A DNA stretch of 64,000 bases from Setoptus koraiensis (Eukaryota; Arthropoda): positions 19,716,001 to 19,780,000 of the forward strand of contig CM106585.1 in the NCBI GenBank assembly GCA_048013815.1. Reading direction: 5' to 3'. Shown here piece by piece: positions 46,281 to 56,502 of this stretch. The notes beneath the pieces are model-generated. The model did not search any database. It was not told the origin of the DNA and saw only the letters and a program-made list of their open reading frames with translations. Position 1 is the first letter of the stretch. Each line of letters opens with the position of its first letter. The translations under genes and the position numbers were made by a program.

Positions 46281-48883
46281 TATCCGAATGAGTGAGTCGG
46301 CGGTCGAAAGGGGGGAACTGCATAGGGTGAAGGTTGGATGGGGTTTGTCAAACGAGTTGGATTAAATTGTGGCAAGCTAGAGAAAGCTCTATTGTAGAGA
46401 ATGCTCGAGTCTACCGCGGCAGCTGTAGCGGCAGCTTTGTAACGTGCGAGTTCCAATGCGTATGGATCCAGCATGGATGAAGAACCAAAGGGATATCCAC
46501 CAAGGTGACTCGTGGCCTCTCTCGGGCCCAAGTTGGGGGGATACAAGTTATGATGCTGATTATAAGGTGACGGTAATGGTTGTGCTATCGGGTGCATCCC
46601 CATATCGACGCTCATGTTAGAAATTGCATCAAATCTACTCGTGGCAGTTTGAGAGACCATGGAACCACCATGGAAGCCCATAGCTCCAGTAGGCGGAGCT
46701 GGGATGATACTTGTCGTAGAATGTCTGCTGATAGTATCCCTGTGTATTTGATCGGATCAGAATGAACAAATTTATCGATGGTATATCAGTGTTAGTAGTA
46801 GGTGGGCTAACGAGTCAAGTATGAAGACACTGTCACCATGTACTTACGTTATACAGATAGATGGTTGGCCGTTGAATGCAGGGCTTATCAAAGAACTGTG
46901 GTGCTGTTGATATGCACCTGGATGTATGCTTGCAGTAGTAGCGTATGATGGTAGATTCGCCGCAAATTTTTCCATCTGGTTAGCTAAAAATCTCTCACCC
47001 AATTCTCTCTTTACATCGGAATGAGACGCCAAAGATGGATTGGGTTCAACTCGAGTACTTGGTATATAATCGGACAGTATTGGTGAATGATAACTAGGGC
47101 CGTTCGAAAAAGTTGGTATTGATGGATATCCGTTAAGTTGAGGTGACTGATGAATGTTGCCGCTTGTGATCGGTCGGGCAGGCTCATTTCTAATAGGTGA
47201 TATTTGATGTATCGGATTGCTTTTTTGCTTGTTTCTACTACTAATATTAGGTGAGAAATGTGAAATCGAACTAGGAACGGTCAAATGAGGAGTATTGGTG
47301 GATGTCTGCGGAGTATTCCACGATTTGCATGGAACCGGTCCAAACGATTGTAGAGGTGCTATTGGCGGTCTTGTATGTTGCATACTAGAATTATTGTGGT
47401 TATAACTACGACCATCTTGCATAGGTATATGACTATCTTTTCTAGACCGTAGTTCTTCAAGTCTGAAGAACTCTTGATGAGTTTTATTCGATGTAGATGT
47501 TGATGTTGTATGTGCAGTTGATGAATGTCCAGAGAAGGAAGGGGGTAATATTGGATACTGTTGTGGGTTGAAACTGTTTCCTATGTTGGTCACCGGAATA
47601 TGTCTTCTTGCAACAGTTTCATCTTCTCTGTAACTGTTATTATGAGATTGCATAGGTATAGATTGCATTTTTGTTGTCATGGCTTTGCTTGTCATGGATT
47701 GCGAGGCAGTCAAAGTGGCAGTATTCGTAGGAATTCTTGAGACAGTAGAACCTGTTGGAGTACCAGTAGCCCTGCCAGTAACTTTGGTAGTTTTCATCAC
47801 GGTGCTAGATTCGTTCGTTATAGTAACCATGTTCGAATTGACCGGAGATTGGGCCCTAGAACCGACAGAACAACAAGGTCGAGTAGAAGTCCTAGAAGAA
47901 ATTACAGGTGATGGATGTTGGGGTAGATTTGTTTCGTTTAGTACTATTGGAGGTGAGGGGAGGGGCGGGCTGTGATTCTTAGAAGAGGATATATTAGAAT
48001 CTATAACTGTTGCAGCATTCGTAGTGGTAGTGGCCGTTGTTGCAGATGTCGAAGTTGTCGTAGTTGTTGAAGTGCATTTTGGTTCAGATGACGAATGTTG
48101 CGAAGGAGTTTCCGAAAGTGGTTGGTTCAAGATCGAGATTGAACTTCGACTCGTCGAAGAAGTGTGATTCGACACTTTGCAGGACTTTGTTGTAGTTGAA
48201 GTCTTAATAGTTACAACAGTAGATGATGATATTGAACCGGTGGATATAGTACTAGAGACTTGAAGCTCGTGGTCGTCGCTTTTAGATTCCCCATCATTTA
48301 TTTCTTCGTTGGTGCAAGAGTCATTAGATGCTGTTTCACTTCTAGAAGACGATGTAGAAGGTTCTTTCTTAGGTTTCTTTCGCTTTGGTTGATGATCACT
48401 ACAACATTCATCCTTGATTGTTTTTGACTTGTTATGCTTGTGCTCACGTTTAAGTTTCGATTTTTCTTTCGATGATGATTTGTTCAAAGTTTTGGTTTTT
48501 CTGAGAATCTCGTTCGAGTCCTTTGTCGACGACTTATGCTTTTCTTTGAGATCAACATCCTTGTCAGGTTTCTTCTTACTAGAAGAACATGGAGGTGAGA
48601 GCAACTTCTTTTTCGACTTTGCCTTTTGGAGGGCATCATCAGAGGTTGTTTTATGCTTATCTTTGAGATCGACATCTTTATCGGATTCCTTCCCGCTGGA
48701 AGAACAAGGAGGATAGGGCAGCTTCTTTTTCGATTTTATTTTGTGAGGTATAGCTTCTTCAATATCCTCTTCCGATGGTAGAGATGATATTGAGGCTGCT
48801 TGTAAGTCGTCCCATGTTTTGAATGCGCATATGGCGAAATCGTCTATTATTTTCTCCTCGAAGTTCTTTTGCTTCCTGACCAT
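46274..48883 (-). CDS. AUTS2/fibrosin-family protein, two exons, C-terminus cut by the inverted copy
   Basis: Exon 1 is 48883-46848 and exon 2 is 46739-46274; the 108-bp GT/AG intron is in phase 2, giving 833 residues. Near the N-terminus EEKIIDDFAICAFKTWDDLQ resembles the EEDIIDGFAI.SF motif of AUTS2 and FBRSL1. Lys/Ser-rich basic repeats (about 60-180) and a long Ser/Thr/Pro-rich region follow. Then VKRELGERFLANQ matches the ELNTRFLASQ motif of the family. Exon 2 is Pro/Tyr/Ala-rich and contains DPYALELARYKAAATAAA. The conserved Auts2 core (HVHIAWQIYHHQQ in vertebrates) is absent. AUTS2 proteins are nuclear and work with Polycomb PRC1. The last codons (GYF, stop) are shared with FBXL16 sequence, so the natural C-terminus has probably been lost. 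Family assignment is moderate. Confidence 0.6.
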
Positions 48884-50385
48884 TTTTAAATCATTGAAAA
48901 AAATAATAATAATAGATAGAGAGATTTTAAATGCTGATGTGCAGTTGATCCATCTTTAAATTTCCTTGGTGTAATGTGACAAGTAGCTTTGGTTGTGGTC
49001 TTTAATTGACATCTGATGTGATGAATTTCTCTAATAAATGGAAATTTCGCGAACAATTCTAGTTTTAATCCTTGAATACTACAATTATAGGGTATAGATT
49101 GCGACAAAACCAGACAATATCTTCTTAGTTAATGGGAACAAGAAAGGTTTTGTCAATTGAGGCCTGGTCATGCTAATAACAATGAATCTATATTGATGAG
49201 TGCAGTGGACCTGACTTACCCGGAGGATAGTAAGAACAACGTAAAGAGATATGTCGACTAGCGCAACCAATGCAACAATAACTTGTGTCACAATTCCCGG
49301 ATAATGGTCAAAATAAATTGAGAGATTAGATTATATCCATGGAGTTTAATAATAATAATTATGCAAGTGATGATGATGCTTGCAATACTGTGAATTCTAT
49401 TACGGTAAGTGTGTGTGTCTGTGTGTGTGTGTGTTCTTGCGTTGTTGTTGGTCAGTCGGGCTTTTTTTCGTTTGTGTGTGCTTTTGTATTACATCGAATC
49501 GAGAATGTGGATGCGTGTGTTATACATTTTCGCCCTCGCCAAAGGCACGATCTCGTGTGTGTATGTGTGTGTGTGTGTGCGATGTGTGTGTATTTGTAAC
49601 CACCAAGTGTATGTGTGCAGGGCTGGTGCTGCTGTTGCGAATTGTGTGTGCCTTCGCCAAGCCATCGAAGAAAAAGGTCTCACCCGATGTGGAGATGCAT
49701 GGGCTTCTTCGGCGACTCAGATGGTGATCATCAGAGTGATTGCATACAGTACAAACGGTACAAACGCATTCATATGAGCGCATATACGCATGTTGGACAG
49801 ACGCAGACAATTCTTCTCAAGCTGGACACTCGAACACAAGAGCGCTTTAAAGCCTAGGGCATTTCTATATAGGCTAAGAATGAAAAAAACAAGGTGCAGA
49901 GAAAAGAGAGGAACGGTCCACTCTTCGTGCGGTCATTGCATATAGTTTTATCTGAATGAATCGCACACACACACACACAAACAGCACAAGCGATTGGGTG
50001 ATTCGATCATCTTGGTAGGTTTCTGCTGCTTGTGTTGTATCCTGCCTTTCTCAATGCATTTTTCAACTGACTGCTCTGATGCACATTGTACTAGTGGTGC
50101 ACCATCCTGCACATATGAAGCATATGCATTCGCTGACGCCGGCCACGGATGCAAACACACTGTGCGGTAGTCCAAAATGTACTAGCGTCTCATTATAGGG
50201 TAGCTAATAATGATCAATTGTCGATAATTTCCACTTTTGTTCTACATTGTTTGTAGAATTTTACCGTATTGTTGTTTCTAGTTATCCCGTCGAGAGAATA
50301 TCACTGAACGATTGAGCCGGGATATCTCTCTATTGAATATAACCAACAAAATCAACCACACAACTCGTCAACAAGTGCCAACCCC
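48884..50385. other. Intergenic region with GT-rich microsatellites
   Basis: This separates the divergent AUTS2-family and SPTLC2 genes, so promoters for both are expected here. TG/GT runs occur near 49405-49440 and 49556-49590 and a CA run near 49964-49978. A speculative two-exon frame is listed separately. Confidence 0.5.
49339..49857 (+). CDS. Possible small two-exon gene (speculative)
   Basis: An ATG at 49339 opens a 22-codon frame (MEFNNNNYASDDDACNTVNS) that ends in a consensus GTAAGT donor at 49405. A TG-rich stretch follows, with an acceptor-like TGTGCAG ending at 49620 and an 80-codon in-frame continuation (Cys-rich start, then Lys/Arg-rich) to a stop at 49857. Phase agrees. No homology or domain is recognised and low-complexity sequence makes chance likely. 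Confidence 0.2.
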
Positions 50386-52060
50386 ATGGATGTCAAGCCT
50401 AAAATAAATCCTCATTGTCCCAGGAGCATTGCAATCCTGGCACATATCAGCATATATATACTCATTTTCTTTGGATACATTCGAGATTTTCTGCGATATT
50501 TAGGTCTTGATGACACTGCATTTAAAGAAAAAAATAGGGAGGTAATGTAACGAGAATAGAAAGAAAACAGCTGGAATCGATTTACAGGTCCTAGTGCCTA
50601 GAGCATATCGTAGCTAATGTTTGCTCTCGTCTTTTAACACTGTTATAGGGATATCCTTCACTATATAGAAGCTTCGAAAGTTTTTACATAAGAAATATTT
50701 ACATGCGCATACGTGATGGCTGGAACAATCCTATCCGCTCATTGCCCGGACCCATGATTGAAATTATTGACAGAACAACCGCTAATAGAATCACATATGA
50801 GATGCCTGGAACGATTACAAAAGCCATCAACATGGGCTCATACAACTATTTGGGCTTCGCTGAAAACTCGGGCCCACGTGTTAAATTAGTAGCGAATGAA
50901 ATTAGTCGATATGGTTGTAGCACTTTAAGCTGTCGTTCTGAACTAGGTTAGTGTTAGTTTTAATTACCTTATTCCATGGATAGACCTGCATCCTAGCTGA
51001 CTCCAGGTGTTCAATTATTATGATTCTAAATCTCCCGTCTCACTGTTCAGGAACTACCGAAACTTTAATTGAGCTGGAAGAAAAAGTGTCTAAATTCCTT
51101 GGTGCCGAAGCGGCCATTGTTACGGGCATGGGATTTGCAACCAACTCTAATAATTTACCTGCCATAGCCGGAGGAGAAGGGACTTTGATATTAAGTGATG
51201 AATATAACCACACATCTATCATTTTGGGTTGTAAGCTATCCGGTGCCAAAGTTAGAGTATTTAAACATAATGACACGGTCAGCTTGGAAAAAAAAGTCCG
51301 TGAGGCCATTTTAGAGGGACAACCTAGCAATGATGCCAATAGATCTTACATTCCATGGTCCAAAATCATTATTGTTGTGGAAGGAATATTTAGTATGGAG
51401 GGTACAATAGTTAACTTGCCTGAAGTAATTAGGATTAAAAAACTTTATAAAACATACCTTTATCTGGACGAAGCACACAGCGTGGGTGCGCTCGGGAAAG
51501 GAGTGGTCTTCTACCATGATTGCGATCCTCGTGATGTCGATATCATGATGGGAACATTCACTAAAAGCTTTGGTGCTGCGGGCGGCTACATAGCCGGTAG
51601 TCGTGATATGATTAACTACCTAAAAGTCAAATCCCACTCATCGTGTTACGCGACATCAATGGCTCCTGCGATAGCAAGACAAATTATATCTGTTATTGAT
51701 TGCCTTTCAACGAGTGAAGGTTTGAAGCGACTGACAACGTTGAGAGAGAACACACAATACTTTCGCTCTAACCTGAAAAGCAAAGGCTTCATAGTTTACG
51801 GTGATGAAAACTCACCAGTAGTACCATTGATTGTCTACAACAACTCCATGGTTGTGGAGTGTATTAGGGCCGCACTAAAGCGCAAAGTCGCAATCGTCGG
51901 AGCAGGTTTCCCTGCGACATCTTTGCTTGAGGCACGCATAAGGTTTTGTTTATCAGCCTCTCATACAAAAGAAATGTTAGATGAAGTTCTTAGTGTTATA
52001 GATGAAATCGGAGAAACCTTGCACTTAAAATTTGCACGTGATTACAATTTGGTTGTTTGA
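50386..52060 (+). CDS. SPTLC2: Serine palmitoyltransferase long-chain base subunit 2, three exons
   Basis: Exons are 50386-50541, 50649-50946 and 51051-52060, with GT/AG introns of about 105 bp and agreeing phases; 487 residues. An N-terminal membrane segment (IAILAHISIYILIFFGYIRD) anchors the protein in the ER. The alpha-oxoamine synthase fold follows: NMGSYNYLGFAENSG, GMGFATNSNNLPA, LSDEYNHTSI, ILVEG-like VVEGIFSMEG, YLDEAHSVGALG and GTFTKSFGAAGGY, where the lysine of TFTKSFG carries pyridoxal phosphate. It condenses serine with palmitoyl-CoA, the first step of sphingolipid synthesis, together with SPTLC1. The protein is somewhat shorter than human SPTLC2 (562) at both ends. The stop is 154 bp before the start of the CDK11-like gene. 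Confidence 0.95.
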
Positions 52061-52146
52061 GTAAATTACATGTGCGGCGATTTTATTGTTCAAATCCAGC
52101 GCCAATTCGAATCAAGTTCTCATCATTCATGAGTGAATATTGATTA

Positions 52147-52152
52147 AATAAA
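52147..52152 (+). terminator. AATAAA polyadenylation signal between SPTLC2 and the CDK11-like gene
   Basis: The hexamer lies 87 bp after the SPTLC2 stop and only about 60 bp before the next start codon, so any separate promoter for the kinase gene must overlap the SPTLC2 3' end. Confidence 0.5.
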
Positions 52153-52214
52153 TAATAAAATGGTTATACCCACCAAACCAATGATTAACCAATCCAACTT
52201 ACAAAATCTAGATT

Positions 52215-53207
52215 ATGATGAACTATTTTCCTGGACTTGACGGTTGCCGCAATGTCGATCAATTCAAGATCATCAAAAAAATCCAAGAGGGAACATATGG
52301 AGTTGTGTTTAGTGCCAAAGATATCGACACAGGTGAGACTGTTGCCTTAAAAAAGCTCAAATTGGAGCGAGAAACAGAAGGATTCCCCATTACAAGTTTA
52401 AGAGAGGTGAATACTTTACTCAAATCTCAGCATCCCAATATTGTGAATATCAAAGAGATAGTATTCGGAAACAATCTGAACAAAATCTTCCTCGTTATGG
52501 AATTCATGGAGCACGATCTCAAATCTCTCATGGAAACAATGCAGAGGCCGTTCAAATTTGATGAAGTAAAAACACTAATGTTACAGTTATTGAGGGCTTG
52601 CGCTCACCTGCATGACAATTGGATTTTACATCGCGATCTGAAAACGTCTAATCTGTTAATTAATCATCAAGGTATACTGAAAGTGGCGGATTTTGGTCTT
52701 GCCAGAGAGTATGGTTCACCATTGAAACAGTATACCAAAGTAGTCGTTACTTTATGGTATAGAGCTCCTGAGTTGTTACTGTTATCAGGGAAATACTCTA
52801 CAGCAATCGATATCTGGTCAGTAGGATGTATATTTGGCGAACTTCTAACGATGAAACCGTTATTTCCGGGCACATCTGAATTGCATCAGATAGAGCTGAT
52901 TTTCAAAACTCTTGGAACACCCAACGAGAAAATATGGGAAAATTATGAAAAGAAGGGACGGAAAATTAAGCTGCCTGATTATAAGTTCAATAGATTGCGT
53001 GAGAAGATGAGTTCTGACAAGCTGAAACTTCTTGGCGACACCGCAAGCAAGCACTTACTAGATTTGTGGTACGGATTGTTGACCTATGACCCCGACAAAA
53101 GAATAACCGCAGAGGATGCTCTTGAAAGTAAATTCTTCACTGACGAACCCCTACCGATACAGCCATCATTGTTTCCAACGTGGCCTGCAAAATCTGAAAC
53201 AACCTAA
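52215..53207 (+). CDS. CDK11: CDK11 (PITSLRE) kinase domain, single exon
   Basis: The protein is 330 residues in one exon. It begins MMNYFPGLDGCRNVDQFKII, aligning with the sequence just before the CDK11 kinase domain. The glycine loop (IQEGTYGVVF), the lysine in VALKKLK, the diagnostic GFPITSLREVN helix, LHRDLKTSN, DFGLAREYGSP and WYRAPELLL are all intact, so it should be an active kinase. It ends FPTWPAKSETT, the same point at which the CDK11 kinase domain ends. The long N-terminal Arg/Glu-rich half of full-length CDK11 is absent, so the product resembles the mitotic p58 form rather than the splicing-linked p110 form. Lack of introns allows an origin by retroposition, but no poly(A) or target duplication was found. 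Confidence 0.92.
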   Translation: MMNYFPGLDGCRNVDQFKIIKKIQEGTYGVVFSAKDIDTGETVALKKLKLERETEGFPITSLREVNTLLKSQHPNIVNIKEIVFGNNLNKIFLVMEFMEHDLKSLMETMQRPFKFDEVKTLMLQLLRACAHLHDNWILHRDLKTSNLLINHQGILKVADFGLAREYGSPLKQYTKVVVTLWYRAPELLLLSGKYSTAIDIWSVGCIFGELLTMKPLFPGTSELHQIELIFKTLGTPNEKIWENYEKKGRKIKLPDYKFNRLREKMSSDKLKLLGDTASKHLLDLWYGLLTYDPDKRITAEDALESKFFTDEPLPIQPSLFPTWPAKSETT

Positions 53208-53219
53208 AGCAAATCTTAT

Positions 53220-53735
53220 TTATTTATTTAATAGCTCTACTGATGGTGGCTTGTATTTGTTGTTTAAACGGCGATAGAGAAAATTAATTCTTTGCTGCAT
53301 TAAATTCCACTTATGAGGTTTAGTCCATCTCCAATGATCGAAAACTTTTCTCTTTTTCATTAATACAGAATACTCAGTTCCTTTTTGTCCCCTCATCCAT
53401 TCGGGGACATTTGTAAGCAAATCACCCGGCTTAATCGTTTCATCACCCAGTATATGAATGAAGTCGTTCTGACCCATAAGCGCGTCACGCTTATTCCAGC
53501 CATCGTCCGCAATTGTTGTGGGCATGGTCATTAATTTGGCCTCCTTCACTTTTAATCGAGGCAGCGTTCCTTTGGCGTGAAAGTGGGGTTCATAGCCGAA
53601 TCGTTTTAATTTTTGTCCATGATACTTGGGATCGGCATGAGGTTGATCCTTTAGCGAATGGGTCCAACGAGCCGCAGGGCGAATTATATAGCGACAAGCA
53701 TCTGAGAAAATGCCCGCTCTTAAATTGAGGGCCAT
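53220..53735 (-). CDS. MRPL51: Mitochondrial large-subunit ribosomal protein mL51
   Basis: The protein is 171 residues in one exon. It aligns with mL51 in the order LPRLKVKEAK, DDGWNKRDALMGQNDFIHIL, KPGDLLTNVPEWMRGQKGTE, MKKRK and INFLYRRLNNKYK. The Arg/Ala-containing N-terminus (MALNLRAGIFSDACRYIIRP) suits a mitochondrial targeting peptide. The family is a structural component of the mitoribosome 39S subunit. The gene converges with the CDK11-like gene; only 12 bp separate the two stop codons, so the 3' ends must overlap. Confidence 0.88.
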   Translation of the reverse strand: MALNLRAGIFSDACRYIIRPAARWTHSLKDQPHADPKYHGQKLKRFGYEPHFHAKGTLPRLKVKEAKLMTMPTTIADDGWNKRDALMGQNDFIHILGDETIKPGDLLTNVPEWMRGQKGTEYSVLMKKRKVFDHWRWTKPHKWNLMQQRINFLYRRLNNKYKPPSVELLNK

Positions 53736-56502
53736 TACTGAGGTTTTTAACGGGCGTTTGCAACAACTGGCAGAAAATCTGGCAAGACGGATTGTGCCTA
53801 TTTATTGCGTGCTGATGATGTTGATAATACATAGATTTTCATTATTTATTTATGTTTTGACTAGGCTTGAAGCGAACCACGCAGTGGAAGGCTGCGCTCA
53901 TTTGTGCGCTCTATACCATGCGTTTTGCCTGTGTCGGGCCATGGTCTAGCAGAGAATGGGCGTGCGTGATTCATGTCATGAACTTCACGAACGCAGGATT
54001 GGCGTTTGCAGGCAACATGTGACACTGGCGTCAATTTACAACCAGGAGTTACCAACCAATAAATATTGACAATGTATAAAAGATTTCAACGGGCTGAGGT
54101 TATATTATTCCAATCGATTCTACTTAGCCACGAAAAATCACCTTCGAATATCGGTAGCAAGAACGAGGGACAACTGTACCGAAAACCAGGATCGATAATA
54201 GAGCACAGGGAATCCCTGTCAGGGATCAGAATCTTAAAGTTATCGATCTATAACGCGTTCTCGACACGTCTCCAGAAGAAGTTGAGTTCGATACCTCTGG
54301 CAGTAAAATAGTAGTCAGTGATATTTGGCTGATAACTGATAAATTGGATAGCCTTGGCATAAGCGCCATCATAGAGAAACCTAATTTATATCATCATGAC
54401 GAAGATGGTGCCAAACCAAAGCATTCAAGAGACCACGATTGACCGAAACGAGTTGGTACTCAAAAGCCAGCAGGTGCATATATGGAAATCGGAATTCCAA
54501 CCAGTGAGAAAACGGCCTATCGAATAGAGATGGAGAAAGAGATGACGAATCAACCAAGAAATGAGTGATCCATTCCTGATGTGATTGGCCAGGTTTTTAG
54601 TGAGGCCAACAGAGTTCCTAAAGGAAGGAGAAGATCCAACGTGCTGAGATCAGCACGTTAGATATAAAGGGTCCTGTCCGTTGAGAGCTGAAGGTAGCTA
54701 ATCCCACATCCCAGGACGACGTTGATAGATCAATTCGACAGTTAGCCTCGCTATATCACGCATGATGTGCGATACTAAACGGCGAATGTGTCTATACGGA
54801 ATTGTTGTTCTGTTAATCAATTGAATGTAGTTGAAATATTGGCGCCATTGTGGTTCTGTTACAAAGGGTAACATGAACCGTTCGAAAATTGTCTAAACTT
54901 GCAAGGGTTTATCATGGGTAAGGCGGGTATGCGGATTCCGAGTGGGTGTGCACGATGATGCAGCGGTTGTGGTTGATGTCGGGCGATGTCTAGACAGCGA
55001 ACGCGAGAGTTGTTTATAGGAATAATTAGGCAAATAGTAGGTTGTGTCTTGTCTCAAGGCTAGTGTAAGAGTGATCTCTGTCGGTCTGTGTTGCATAATA
55101 GTGTGTAACAGGAAGTGTGCTATGATGATTTATGTCGTGTTTGTGTAGTGGAGGGAGGTGCATGTCGGTGGGATAGTGCAGGTGCATGGATAGTGGCGGT
55201 TCAGAGCCGGTCGTCACGATGAGCAGGATGCCACGACACCTGTTGGAGCAGGTTGCAAGCTGCTTTTTCGCTAGTCCGCCAGAGCTGCGCACTCACAAGT
55301 TGTCAGTGTCTCATTTATGCAGTGTACTGTACAGTAAGCGATTGGCGGCTAATGTTGCATAGTGCTTGTCTGCAGATTCGCGCCCCTGATATTATACGAA
55401 CAGCGGATGCGCCACCTCGCGTCGAAAAGTGCGTACCCCGAATCATTCGGGCCGAATGTGCTAAAATGTATGCTAAATAGAATCAAAATAAATAAACATT
55501 TATGGTAACACTTGATGACTGTACATGTGCATCGCAAGAAGCCCGCTGTGCCCCTGGCGGAGAAAAAGCTAAGCAGCAGCAGAGAAGCCATTGGCAAAAG
55601 CTCACGCACACACTGTGCACAGTGCATGCGAGTTTCATTAGCAAAGTAAGTTGCAGTTGGCCACCCATAACACTGTTAACAGAGCGGTGGTGATGGTGCT
55701 GCTGCTGGCGTTGCTGCTCGGCGCGACATAAGCTAGCCATACCATCAACACAGACAGAGTAAACAGGGCACCAGGCAAGCGTCTTGTGTCTCACAAACGC
55801 ACAGCCAGCCTTGTATTGTTGTTGTCGTTGTCGCCGTCGAACTAGGAACACTACTCACACAGTTATCGTCGTCTGTCTATATTAATATCACTGCTTTTGT
55901 GTGTTCAATTTAGCCAAGCTCGCTCGGCAGCCAAAACGCAGAATTGTAGCGTCCATAAATATAGCAAATTGGCTAACGTTAACCTATTACCACTACGCCA
56001 GCACTATTATCACTACGCTGTTATTATTATTACTATTATTATAATTCACATAATTGGACGAAAATAAGAATATCGTCGCCATTATAAGCCCTTTGTCGAA
56101 TTGCTATCCACCATTCGAACCCAATAATTTGCCACACAACAACAACAATAATAATAGTAATAACAAAAAACAACAATATTATACGACACGCAATGAACAA
56201 TTTGGGGTCCGTTTCCAGGCTCGCCGTTTCATAAGCTTTGCCGTGAGAGATGGTTTATCACTGATTACTATTGATTATTAATATTATTTATTATTATTAA
56301 TTGTTACAATGTCTGTATTGTTATCGTTCTTGTCTCTATTACTATTATTAGCATTATTAGCATTGGACAGTCCGTGACGGTGCACAATTGGCATTGGTCG
56401 CAGCATCAACGGTAACATAAGCATCAATAATCAATCAACATCGAACTAAGCTAATTACACAACCGAACCAAACTGAATCCAATCGAAATCTGGCCCGGCA
56501 AA
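53736..56502. other. Region upstream of the Ski/Sno gene
   Basis: No intact gene was recognised. Coding-like but broken frames lie at about 54070-54660 (listed separately). From about 55800 the sequence is AT-rich with ATT repeats and is probably the leader of the Ski/Sno gene. A CA/TG-poor, GC-moderate stretch at 55480-55850 has only chance frames. Confidence 0.45.
54070..54660 (+). pseudogene. Coding-like stretch in broken frames, origin unknown
   Basis: Three consecutive stretches in changing frames have protein-like composition: one to 54311 (for example PSNIGSKNEGQLYRKPGS), one at about 54258-54440 (EEVEFDTSGSKIVVSDIW, then LITDKLDSLGISAIIEK) and one at about 54442-54570 (PAGAYMEIGIPTSEKTAYRI). 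Stops and frame changes separate them. I do not recognise a parent. It may be another decayed host-gene fragment or chance. Confidence 0.25.
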
